Assembly (NCBI GenBank): GCA_036768485.1
Contig: JAVLUZ010000407.1
Location: forward strand, 88,099 to 152,098
DNA: 64,000 nucleotides
Reading direction: 5' to 3'
DNA from: Mermis nigrescens
Lineage: Eukaryota > Nematoda > Enoplea > Mermithida > Mermithidae
Below are positions 34,875 to 45,931 of this stretch, piece by piece. The notes below the pieces were generated by a model. The model saw only the letters and a program-made list of their open reading frames with translations. It did no database searches and had not been told where the DNA came from. Every line of letters begins with the position of its first letter. Position 1 is the first letter of the stretch. The position numbers and the translations under genes were made by a program.

Positions 34875-35555
34875 CTAAGGGCGAGGCAAAAGACGCTTAA
34901 ACTGCTTCAACTCATAAGAATTACGATTGATGAACCAATTCATCTCGCCCGAATCCCGTTTTTCAGCCAATTCAGCGTTCAAATGGCGAAGGGTTTCGCG
35001 CTGTTGCCAAGTGCGATCAGGTCTAGCATAGACCTTCGATCGACGGCCTCGATCAGAAAATTTTGAAACACAACGGATCAATTCGGCCTTTGATTGTTCG
35101 GAATCACACTTTACCTTAAGGATCCGTGGCAAATCGCAATTGTCCTTCCTCGAGACGATGACAGGGCCCGACCGACGGATGCTGACGAGTTTTGTCGTGT
35201 CGAAACCGGTCTGTGAGGCAAAACGCTTGACATCATCGTCCAATTTCTCGTCTTGATTGATCGGAGCGAAGTTTTCCAGGACGACAGTGGTCTTTTTTGA
35301 CTCGGCTTCCATCGTATCACGAACAGCACTAATGACCATCTTGTTGAGATCCATCGGTGGATGGACAGCGGCTAGATTGTTCGGAGCAGGATTTTTCGTG
35401 ACCAGATCAGCCAGCTTGTCGAGACGACTTGTAACCGTAGATTCGAATGAAGCGAACCGTTTTTCCAAGCTGGTGAGCTTAGATTCGAGCGAAAACATGC
35501 GTTTCCCCATCGGCAAACAGATGGGGCAAAAATACAATTGATCCAAATCGGCCAT
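34875..35555 (-). CDS. LINE ORF1 protein
   Basis: 226 residues from MADLDQLYF at 35555 to a TAG at 34875-34877. It has a short CPIC segment and a likely coiled coil (FSLESKLTSLEKRFASFEST). A basic C-terminal half follows with an RRM-like/CTD arrangement (RRSGPVIVSRKDN, then RTWQQRETLRHLNAELAEKR), as in ORF1 proteins of CR1/Jockey-type LINEs that bind the element RNA. The frame is also open upstream to 35813 into hAT sequence, so a longer hAT-ORF1 chimera could be read. It lies in the same frame as ORF2, separated by the TAG. Confidence 0.8.
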   Translation of the reverse strand: MADLDQLYFCPICLPMGKRMFSLESKLTSLEKRFASFESTVTSRLDKLADLVTKNPAPNNLAAVHPPMDLNKMVISAVRDTMEAESKKTTVVLENFAPINQDEKLDDDVKRFASQTGFDTTKLVSIRRSGPVIVSRKDNCDLPRILKVKCDSEQSKAELIRCVSKFSDRGRRSKVYARPDRTWQQRETLRHLNAELAEKRDSGEMNWFINRNSYELKQFKRLLPRP

Positions 35556-35813
35556 AACGTTGAACTGAACGTCCGTCAGGCCAAGGCAACCATACGATAT
35601 CATCATCACAAGTGCTACGACCGTACATTGTAGTGTTTTAACATGATCAAGAAGAGCATTGCGTTTTGGGCGTAGATTAGCAAAACATAATTTACAGTGA
35701 GCAGAACCGTCTGAGCTTTCTACTAGCCACAATTTGAAATTTGGTCCCCGAAGCCAAGACTTGACAAATGCATGAGTTCCGGACTTGCGTTTCTTTTTAA
35801 CCGGTGATGGCAT
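35556..35813 (-). pseudogene. hAT transposase N-terminus, deleted
   Basis: Encodes the same BED-like finger as 30679-30560 (CKLCFANLRPKRNALLDHVK). A deletion just after the finger joins it out of frame to the transposase C-terminal end. The LINE is inserted 40-50 bp later. The start Met and basic PVKKKRKSG leader, a likely nuclear signal, are kept. Confidence 0.7.
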
Positions 35814-36546
35814 AGTTGACTAGAATTATGCCCTGAAAAGCAGCGATCAGTTTACATAGGTAAAAAACCAATAGCGAGTGACAAACAAAGTACAGAATTA
35901 CATAAAGTACAAAGACACAACATGAGGCGAGTACTGACTGAATAGCAAGTGATTTGACGACTTAATGTGTAAGTAGTAAAGTTAGAGGTGAACAAGGTCG
36001 AGCGATATTGAGAAGGTGTGCGGAGCGGATGATTAGCCACTAGCCAGTGTGTGCGGTGTGTATGGTTACTTCCTACAGTAAGCAAATGTGAAATAGGACA
36101 TGCAGCATGGCAATAACCTGATTCAGACAAAATTTTAAAACCGGACAAAAGCGGACCAACTGCTTAAAAAACCGGACATCGAAAACCGGACATGACCGTC
36201 GACCGGACGAAACCGGACATCAAGCCTGAAAACCGGACAAACCCTGCTCCTGGGCCGTAAGAGCCTAATACAGTAAAGAATTTAATAGAATTACTGAGCA
36301 CGAGGATACAATCGGAGAAGCGTGATCAGGATAAAAGCATCATTACTTACAATATAAGGCGCGGAATAGCAAGGAACATGTACGAGGGGTGAACTTTGGA
36401 AGTATAGCTTTTTAAGCCCAAATGGCATTTGCATGTTTATTGTTGTTTTTTATTGTTAACAGTCCTTTTTAATGGTGATATGCAACATTTTAAGTAAATC
36501 GCTCTCATATCTTAGGAATTATTAATTTTTGAACAAAGCTTACTCA

Positions 36547-39210
36547 TTAAGACACAATTTCTGAGAAGTTCAACCTTCGACAATGGTGAGTTGTGATAAG
36601 TCAAAAATTAATGATACCTCAAAACAAGATATATAGCACAGTTTTTTATTCTAAACATCATGATGCTATTCATTCGACTTGAAAACAAAAATTCGCTGTG
36701 CTACAGTACGCCAAACATTGAATTTTTCGCCATTTTCACCATTTTTCATTCCTTTTATTAAAATTCGATTTTCTCCACGAATAATTAATATCATCCATTC
36801 AAACAGCTTTCAATCGATAGAAAAATAAATTTTCAATTAGCTGAATGCAAAATCTTTTGATACATATTAATTTACACTTTACACTGCGGTTTAAACTCAA
36901 TAAGTTTTCGCTAAAAATTACAAAAAATATTAACTTATTTTCGGTTCCTGTAGGCCTCTTACATATACAGCAAAAATTTTTGCCCTTTTTACACAGCTTG
37001 TTGTCTTGGACTGAATACAAAAAAATTTATCAAAAAAAGTACCCTGGACCACCAAAGCAAGCGTCCGATTGACCCAATATACCCAAATTTGCATATAAAA
37101 ACAGTGCATTGCATAAGCACAGCCTTTTCTCAACGAATACTATCCGTAAAAACAGCTACCAATTGATAGAGATTAATATTTCCTATCAGCTGAATGCAAA
37201 AAATTGTTATACACTTTACTTATCACTTTACACTGCAGTTTAAACTTAATACATATTCTTTGAAAATTACAAAAATTTCAACATATTTACGGTTCCTGCG
37301 GGTCTGTTACATGAAAAGCAAAATAGTTTGCCCTTTTTATACAGCACATCATCCTTAGTCTAAACATAAAAAAATTTCAGCAAAATAAAAGTACCCTGAA
37401 CTACCAAAACAAGCGTCCGATTGACCCATTATACCCAAATTTGCATATAAAACAGTGCATTGCATGAGCACAGATTTTTCTCAACGAATAATCAATATCA
37501 TTCGTTGAAACAGCTACCAATCGATAGAGAAAAAAATTTCCTATTAGCTGAATGCAAAAAATTGTTATAAACTTTACTTTACACTTTATGCTGCGGTTTA
37601 AACTTAGTATACATTCGTTAAAAATTACAAAAAATTTTAACATATTTACGGTTCCTGCGGGTCTTTTACGTGAAAAGCAAAAGTTTTTGCCCTTTTTACC
37701 CATGGTCTAAATATAAAAAGAAATTTATCAAAATAAAAGTACCCTGAACTACCAAAAAAACGTCCGAACGACCTATTATACCCAAATTTGCATATAAAAA
37801 CAGTGCATTGTATGAGCATAGATTTTTCTCAACGAATAATCAATATCATTCATTGAAACAGCTACCAATCAATAGAGAAAAAATTTTCTATTAGCTGAAC
37901 GTCAAAAAATTGTTATACACTTGATTTTACACTTTACATTACAGTTTAAACTTAATACATATTCTTTAGGAATTACAATAATTTTAACATATTTATGGTT
38001 CCTATGGGTTTGTCCAGGGTAACTTTTTTTGATAAAATTTTTTTTGTATTCAGTCCAAGGCACAAGCTGTGTAAAAAGGGCAAAAACTTTTGCTGTATAT
38101 GTAAGGGGCCTACAGGAACGGGAAATAAGTTAAAATTTTTTGTAATTTTTAACAAATACTTATTAAGTTTAAACCGCAGCGTAAAGTGTAAAGTAAAATG
38201 TATAACAATTTTTGCATTCAGCGAATAGGAAATTTTTCTCTATCGATTGGTAGCTGTTTCAACGAATGATATTGATTATTCATTGAGAAAAATCTGTGCT
38301 CATGCAATGCGCTGTTTTATATGCAAATTTGGGTATAATGGGTCAATCGGACGCTTGTTTTGGTAGTTCAGGGTACTTTTATTTTGCTAAAATTTTTTTA
38401 TGTTTAGACTAAGGGATGTGCTGTATAAAAAGGGCAAACTATTTTGCTTTTCATGTAACAGTCCCGCAGGAACCGTAAATATGTTAAAATTTTTGTAATT
38501 TTTAAAGAATATGTATTAAGTTTAAACTGCAGTGTAAAGTGATAAGTAAAGTGTATAACAATTTTTTGCATTCAGCTGATAAGAAATTTTTTTCTCTATC
38601 AATTGATAGCTGTTTTTACGGATAGTATTCGTTGAAAAAAGGCTCTGCTTATGCAATGCACTGTTTTTATATGCAAATTTGGATATATTGGGTCAATCGG
38701 ACGGTTGTTTTGGTAGTCCAGGGTACTTTTTTTTGATAAAATTATTTTCTGTATTTAGTCCAAGGCACAAGGTGTGTAAAAAGGGCAAAAATTTTTGCTG
38801 TATATGTAAGGGGCCTAAAGGAACTGAAAATAAGTTAAAATTTTTTGTAATTTTTAACGAATACTTATTGAGTTTAAACCGCAGTGTAAAGTGTAAATTA
38901 ATATGTATCAAAAGTTTTTGCATTCAGCTAATTGAGAATTTATTCTTCTATCGATTGAAAGCTGTTTGAATGAATGATATTAATTATTCGTGGAGAAAAT
39001 CGAATTTCAATAAAAGTAATGAAAAAATGGTGTAAATGGCTAAAAATTCAATGTTTGGCGTACTGTAGCACAGCGAATTTTTGTTTTCAAGTCAAATGAA
39101 TAGCATCATGATGTTTGGAATAAAAAACTGTGCTATATATGTTGTTTTGAGGTATGATTAATTTTTGACTTATCACAAAGTTGGTCGAACTTCTCAGACA
39201 TTGTGTCTTA
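36547..39210. repeat. 2.7-kb palindrome built of ~350-bp tandem units
   Basis: The left arm (36547 to about 37990) and right arm (about 38010-39210) are inverted copies. For example, ATTGTGTCTTAA near 39200 is mirrored at 36548, and the GTAGCACAGCGAATTTTTGT segment is found in both. Each arm contains repeats of a ~350-bp unit marked by AACAGCTACCAAT (37153, 37509, 37856 in the left arm). The left arm is about one partial unit longer. The right arm ends directly before the first Met of the mariner transposase, so the palindrome may be an enlarged mariner terminal repeat or an inverted duplication of the mariner 5' region. Confidence 0.88.
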
Positions 39211-39212
39211 AA

Positions 39213-40240
39213 ATGTCAAGAAATTTAAATTTTGAACAACGACTGATGCGTAAAGTGAAGAAGGCCTCCGATATTCATGTTGAATTGCGTGACGTTTGTA
39301 GGGATAATGTTTCAGGCTTTGGATCGCTTTATTTCGAGCTGGTGTGGAGTCATTTGAAGATGGAAATTCTCTAGGCCTTGAACCCACTGTGAATTTTCCC
39401 GATATGATTGTGGCTATTCACGAATTAGTGATAGCTGACCGTCGAATCAGAGTGCTCCTGATAGCCATCTCCTTGAACATCAGTTATTGTCCAGCACATA
39501 CGATTTTAACCAAAAATTTGGGCTTGTCGAAGGTTTCTGCCTGATGGGTCCCCCATTTGTTGACAATCGAACGAAGCACGTTCATGCGATGTGAACTTTG
39601 ACCCTTCACCACATGTTTGCTACCGATCCGCCTGATTTTATCCAGCGATTAGTCACAGGCACACCTGGGCGTGGGGGGTTTGGGGGGTATGCGCCCCCAG
39701 AAACCAAATACCCCCAGAAATCAAAATACCAACCAGAATTCAATTTTTGAAAATTTTTTCGTTTTTTTCGCAATTTTTTGATGCCAATGGGTAGTGATTG
39801 ATGAGAAACGTCGGAAAATGGTGTTTTTATCGCCATACCACCATTTTAAGACCATTTTTTGACCTTCAAAAAAATCTTGCACCCCTCCAGAATTTTTTTG
39901 CTGCCCACGTATGGTCACAGGTGATGAAAGTTGGGTCTATTGCTTTGATCCAGAAACAAAACAACAGTCAATGCACTGGCTGGAACAGAGTGTCCGTCCT
40001 TCAATCAGAGCAAGGGTCGGCGAATCAGCTGAAAAGTCATGATGTCGCTTTTTTTGGGATTTCAATAGGCCTGGATCGACTTCTTGCCAACAAAGTTTAC
40101 AACAAACGGTCAATACTAATCTTCATTGCTGATGCAAGTGTGTAACTCAATTAGGCAAAACAGATGTGCAAAATTGGGAAAGTATGTTTTGATTTTACAC
40201 AACAATGCGCCTCCTCACAAAGTCGATATTGCACAGCAGA
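39213..40240 (+). pseudogene. mariner-family transposase, broken
   Basis: In pieces across frames it has the mariner order. A helix-turn-helix N-terminal part comes first, then a FESFEDGNSLG-like linker and MIVAIHELVIADRRI. WVPHLLT follows, then the first catalytic Asp in VTGDESWVYCFDPETKQQSM. The second expected Asp (usually HDNAP) is Asn here (LHNNAPPHK). Several stops and frameshifts are present. A family W MITE (39660-39913) sits inside the VTGDESW codons, and a hAT end at 40241 cuts off the C-terminus with the third acidic residue. Clearly inactive. Confidence 0.9.
39660..39913 (+). mobile_element. hAT-type MITE, family W, inside mariner
   Basis: 254 bp, CACACCTGGGC to GCCCACGTATG, with perfect duplication gtcacagg at 39652-39659 and 39914-39921. 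The duplicated bases encode part of the mariner VTGDE motif on both sides, which proves the site was once uninterrupted coding sequence. Confidence 0.96.
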
Positions 40241-40447
40241 CCAGGGCCGGTCTTATGGTTTTAGTGGCCCTGGGCGAAACTTTGATTTTAGCGGCCCCAA
40301 AAAATTTTAAATATGTGCAATAATACATTTTTTAGTAGGTACCGTAATGGAACAAAATGTTATTAACATTTTGAGAAAGCAGCAATAGGTAATCGATATC
40401 AAAACATTTTATTTCTAAAAAAATTGAAGCATGAATGAGCAACATGA

Positions 40448-41262
40448 CTACAAAGTTATTTTTCGAGCTTGAGCAGCAAAACAATCGATCAATAGTGAAA
40501 AATCTAAAGAAGACGACATATCATTTTCAATCGAAATGAGGGCCAAAGCAGTGAGACGAGAATCAGTCATAGTAGACCTTAACCCTCCGTTTACCGATGC
40601 TGGAGGCATAATGAATCACTTTTGTGGCATTTTTTCTGTTGTACCTTATCTATGTGTCCAAAACTTTGTCAAGCCTCGTTTTGGTTTCAGTTACATCGCT
40701 TTTAATGGTTTAGCTCGAAGAGGAGTTATAGAGTGGTAAGAAAGAGGCTTTTTTCAGCCCATTTACAGTGATGTCACAAAAACTTAAGATACATAGGAAA
40801 ATAGGGTTCTAATAAGAAAAATTAGTGGTTTATTCCTTTCCAGCTCTTTGAATGCATCCCCTGTGTTTAACACAACAGAAATCTACTTTTTCTTGTTTTT
40901 TGCATAATGTCCAACAGGTGCCTATTCTTATGCATTGTGATAGTTTTTGATTATACCTCTTTCAAAAATAATTTTCACAGAAAACAACATACATATTCAG
41001 AAAGAGCATAAAAAATTGCACTAAATGAAAGTAACAGCTGTCAGAGAATTGTAGAAGGCATAGCTTTATAAGCTATAGGAGTTTATGCCACGATGGTGCA
41101 CTTCGACTGCAAAAACTTGGTAAACGGAGGGTTAAGTACCTACGTTTTGATCAATTTTAATTTCGAAAATGAACGTTCTGCTGAGGCCACGGTAACAGGG
41201 ACTGTAAGTGAAATCCTAAGAGCAATTACAACGTTTGGTAAAGCATCCTGGGATCCATTTCT
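40448..41262 (-). pseudogene. hAT transposase C-terminal dimerisation domain, interrupted
   Basis: Reading from about 41262 down: LPNVVIALRISLTVPVTVAS, AERSFSKLKLIK, a break, then STMTDSRLTALALISIENDM and a C-terminal FAAQARK segment with stop at 40448-40450. This is the hATC domain of the ZMYM1-like hAT transposases. A CTTGTTCAG just before the first segment could be a splice acceptor. A piggyBac-like MITE (40579-41135) is inserted in the middle, and a 4-bp duplication (ggta) beside it adds a stop. Confidence 0.85.
40579..41135. mobile_element. piggyBac-like MITE
   Basis: TTAA is at both borders (40579-40582 and 41132-41135), with 13-bp perfect inverted repeats CCCTCCGTTTACC just inside. 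TTAA targets with CCC-starting ends are the piggyBac signature. The interior of about 520 bp has no transposase. It interrupts hAT coding sequence at a TTAA. Confidence 0.92.
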
Positions 41263-41998
41263 GAACAAGTAGGTAGGTACTCTTCATATTTTTTTCGATA
41301 ATCCGTTAATGTGTAAGTATATTTTAAATTGCGTGTTCAATTTGAATGAGTAAATGATACGAGTTCCTTGGGCGCTTTTAATTGACTAGAATTATGTACT
41401 GCATGCTAATGCATGCATGTATGCCATACATAGGCCGCACCCAAATTTTGAACGATCTGACGGGGCGAAAATGCCCCACGGATTCTGGGGTTCTACTTTA
41501 TTCTGCGTAGAACTTTTTGGATCACGTACATAGGTCTAAACCCAAACGAGGATACGGTGGGTAAAATACGGAAATGGAAACGATGAGTAAAATTTGAAAA
41601 TCGAAACATTCTTAGTTACGGAACCGGGTTCGCAAGGGCCTGTCAGTGTGAACTAGTGTTGTAAAAGATGAGGATTTTTTGGAAGATAAAAGATATGTAA
41701 GTTGAAATTTTAAAATCTAGAAAATAAAGATAAAGATAAAAAATAAGAAAGATAAAGATAATTTGCAAGATAAAGGAACCAAAAAAGATACAGATAAAGA
41801 TAAAGTGTTAATATGGTCGCCTGGACCTAGGAGAATGATTTATGTACCTATGTGAAGTGCAATAAACGAGAGTTGGTGATGCAAAGCAGCCAACTGAATA
41901 CCCTAATTTTTACATCTGAGGTCGAAGGGTGATCAGCATTAAACACACATAGTTAAATGTAGGTTTAGGGTTTACCCGCGGTATCTGACTGACCCACG

Positions 41999-42029
<31 letters not shown>

Positions 42030-42234
42030 GGCTAACAGCAAGTCACTTCTTTCTGTTCACAAGCATCAAAACCCTGCTCTGTGCGCCTGTACAAAGTACA
42101 GTCGCAAAAGTTATTGATTTTTTCAAACTTCTTTATTTTTCCTAGGCTTTGACTTAGATTAATGGGCGCTAGTAGTAGTACTTCCGCTTAGATCGGTGTC
42201 ACTCCCGCTTACTTAGGTCAATATACGGGGAAAA

Positions 42235-43275
<1,041 letters not shown>

Positions 43276-43755
43276 GTATTTCACGTCCAACCTGCATTTT
43301 GGATTACGTGCTAACTTGTGTACATACTTTATCTTTTTTTAGCAAGATAAATTTCTATCAAAAAGATAAAGATAAAGATGGCCTGTGATTTTTCCAAAAG
43401 ATAAAGATGAAGATAAAATAAAGAAATCGTCAAGATAAAGATATCATTATCTTTATCTTGCTAAAAAGATAAAGATAAAGATATCTTTTACAACACTACT
43501 GTGAACACCTTTTAACCTCGTTTTCGGCTTTCTCGCATCAAGCAAGCGTTTCGGAAAACATTTTAATTCATTTTAACGAAAAAATTTATCGCAAAGAAAT
43601 CATAAGCCAATAAGAGCACATCTGTCCGGCTTAAAACACGCACTCATTACGGCAGCTACAATCCGTAGCACAAAACATGGTAAACATACACACATAAAAT
43701 CACAAATAAAATCACAAATAAAGTCGTCGGTCCCGGGCCACTACCTTTCTTAGCT

Positions 43756-43944
43756 TTAAGGCGAAACGCTTTGCACCGGCTTATTACCTTCGACGGCAGA
43801 GCTGACGTTGAGGCTGTTGTCGCGCATCATAACACTGTTATTCCGGATGCCGACGTAAATGACGAAGATCATAATGGCAGCCACTTGTACAATAAAAGCA
43901 ACAAAGAGTGCTTCCACCATGTACGAGTATTTATCTTGATTCAT
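43756..43944 (-). CDS. Possible small one-pass membrane protein or exon
   Basis: 62 residues. A short polar start (MNQDKYSYMVEA) leads into a hydrophobic segment of about 20 residues (LFVAFIVQVAAIMIFVIYVG), then a polar, Ser/Asn-rich tail. It lies in a stretch without recognisable repeats, unlike nearly all other frames here. A TTTATTTAG acceptor-like sequence directly precedes the ATG, and GAAG|GTAATAAG near the end could be a donor, so it may be an internal or first coding exon. I do not recognise the family. Confidence 0.4.
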   Translation of the reverse strand: MNQDKYSYMVEALFVAFIVQVAAIMIFVIYVGIRNNSVMMRDNSLNVSSAVEGNKPVQSVSP

Positions 43945-44476
43945 CTAAATAAATTTATGAAAAATTAGGAAAATTTGTAAACCTTTTTTGATATACCAAG
44001 TATATGCTTAGAATTTTTGCAGTTTAACAAAAGTTTCCAATTTTCACTGGAAACGTATTTTTCTGCCATTTTCAAGGTCGCGGATTGCTAAAAATTATGT
44101 TATACCGCGCGGAAACCAAGATTAAAGAAAAATTTTTTGTACTTTTATGCACAAATTTTCAAGAATTTTTTTTAATTCCACTATTTATAGAAATTTTTTA
44201 CATCCAGTTACAGATTTCTACTTAAATACGATTCAAACAGCATTTTCGGATTATCTCAAAGTTCCAACCATTTGAAGATTCAAACTGTGGAATGCATGAC
44301 AGAAAAAAACATGCGAAAAATTGTCTTTTCAAATTAAAAAAATTTCAAACAGATACAAATACAAATACAAATTTTATTCGCCGATCCGACAACAAATCAA
44401 GTACCATAAATACACTGATAAGTAACGAAAAAAAGATGGAATATAAACGTACACAGAAAGACATGTCAATAAAATC
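43945..44476. other. Non-repetitive-looking AT-rich sequence
   Basis: No repeat family or convincing coding frame recognised. It may be the 5' flank or an intron of the small membrane-protein frame. Confidence 0.4.
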
Positions 44477-44502
44477 ATAGGTAGCGCTATAGCGCTACCT
44501 AT
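44477..44502. repeat. 26-bp perfect palindrome
   Basis: The half-site ATAGGTAGCGCTA is followed immediately by its complement with no spacer. It lies just left of the ~460-bp duplicated unit and may mark the start of an element. Confidence 0.9.
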
Positions 44503-44639
44503 AATATACTTGGCCATCCTTTTTCCTTATGTGTATCACAGCGAGTGTGAACTCTGTGTCGCCCTCACAGAAACAATGACATAAAATTAGGAGAAGTGGT
44601 TTTTTTATAGATATATAATTAAAAAATTCGATGCCGGTG

Positions 44640-45399
44640 TTTTTTGTTTACACTCAATACCGAATTAGCAATGAGTGTGTAAAGGGTAAACCGAAAAAAC
44701 AAATAATTTGCGGAGGGCTATTTTTCTAAATGTTGCCCCCAAGTTGTGGATTATGAATCTAACCTTAAAATTTCTTTACACTCAATGTTTGTTGCATAAA
44801 ACTGTAAAGTATACGACTGTTAGCGTGTCCTAAAGATTGTCTAATTCAATTTTGATTTCTGTGCAATCCAATTGGTTTTATAATGTAGAGGGTTATATTA
44901 TCTCAAAACATAAAATTTTTCTCTGTTAACGCAATATTCTCGATCTGTGATCGTTTTAGTGTAAAGGGACCGAGAAGAAAAACAAAATTTCTCCAGCTAC
45001 TCCGTTAAGTAGACGGACCATGCTAATTATGCTTAAAATGTGCCCTGACCTTAGCGTTACAGATTCTAGTTTATTTTGTTTCTATACGCCCAATATTGCG
45101 TTATTAGCACAAGTGTAAAGTTTACATTGAGAAGCACTTTTCCGCCCAGAGCATTGGGTATCAAACAATTTGCGAAGGGCCACTTTTTTGCAAATGTTGC
45201 CCCTGAGTTGTAGATTAAGAATCTGACCTCAAAATTTCATTACACTCAATGGTTGTTGCAGAAAAGTGTAAAGTATATGGTCTTTTCACTCTTAGCGTGT
45301 CCTAAAGCTTATCTAACTCAATTTTGGTTTTTGTGCTGTCCAATTTGTTAATAATGTAGAGGGCTATAATATCTTAAAACGTAAAATTTGTTTTCTCTT
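44640..45399 (+). repeat. Two tandem copies of a ~460-bp unit at an assembly gap
   Basis: Shared blocks in order: AATTTGCGGAGGGC (44705) with AATTTGCGAAGGGC (45168), TTACACTCAATG, TTAGCGTGTCCTAAAG, AATGTAGAGGG and ATAAAATTT. The second copy stops at the N run, which suggests a longer array that could not be assembled. Confidence 0.8.
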
Positions 45400-45416
45400 N
45401 NNNNNNNNNNNNNNNN
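45400..45416. other. Assembly gap (17 N)
   Basis: The only Ns in the window. They fall exactly between a tandem repeat and the left terminus of the 45417-49470 element, hiding that element's left target duplication. Confidence 1.
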
Positions 45417-45931
45417 AGGGATGCAACGGGTACCCGAACCCGAACCCGAATACTCGGGTACCCGAACAAAATTCAGGACCCGAACCCGAATAAAATGAAC
45501 TTGACTACCCGAACCCGAATAAAATTATTATAACTACCCGAACCCGAACCCGAATGTTTATGGATTTTATTCGGGTATTTTGAAGCTCTAAAATCCCACA
45601 ATGGTATGTCAAAGATTCAAAAATTTTCGGCTTTTTGCGCCGTTTTCAGTTTGCTCGATCCTAAAACGCTGAATTTCATGTAGTTATCAAGTACACATAA
45701 ATGGCTATGTAATTAAGTCTTATATTTTAATTGATTCACGTGAATTTTTAATCTTTTTATTTCACAAAACGATTGCCAAATGATTTCGTATAAAATGTCA
45801 AACACTGCTTCTTTGGTCGTAATTAAACATGGTTTCTATCAAATTAAACTTCACGAATAACAGTTTTTCGGCAGTTTCTCCATGCAAGCGATTGTTAATG
45901 TTATTTGTAGGTGCATATCAGACACAATACA

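Larger units (their letters stand above)
31903..35585 (-). mobile_element. CR1/Jockey-group non-LTR retrotransposon
   Basis: About 3.7 kb, near full length for its coding part, inserted in the deleted hAT copy. The 3' tail is (TTG)n on the minus strand (31901-31921). The empty site can be read from the 30.24-kb copy. Here catac appears on both sides (left at 31899, right near 35591), a short target duplication that may have been longer. It carries ORF1, ORF2 with endonuclease and reverse transcriptase, and only three interruptions, so it is fairly young. Confidence 0.9.
31540..36246 (-). mobile_element. Deleted hAT element, CCGGACA family, carrying a LINE
   Basis: CCGGACA/CCGGACAT words are clustered at 31550-31770 and at 36140-36245. 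The right terminus reads CAGGGTTTGTCCGG from the minus strand. Sequence flanking the LINE (31770-31900 and 35590-35820) aligns with both ends of the 30.0-30.7 kb copy, so this is a second copy with a larger internal deletion. The exact left end is unclear because 31540-31686 looks like an extra right-end copy placed before it. Confidence 0.7.
40241..41400 (-). mobile_element. 3' part of a hAT element inserted in mariner
   Basis: Starts at CAGGGCCGGTCTTA, a hAT-type terminus, in the middle of mariner coding sequence. On the minus strand it contains the C-terminal end of a hAT transposase. The opposite terminus was not identified, so the right limit is approximate. Confidence 0.65.
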
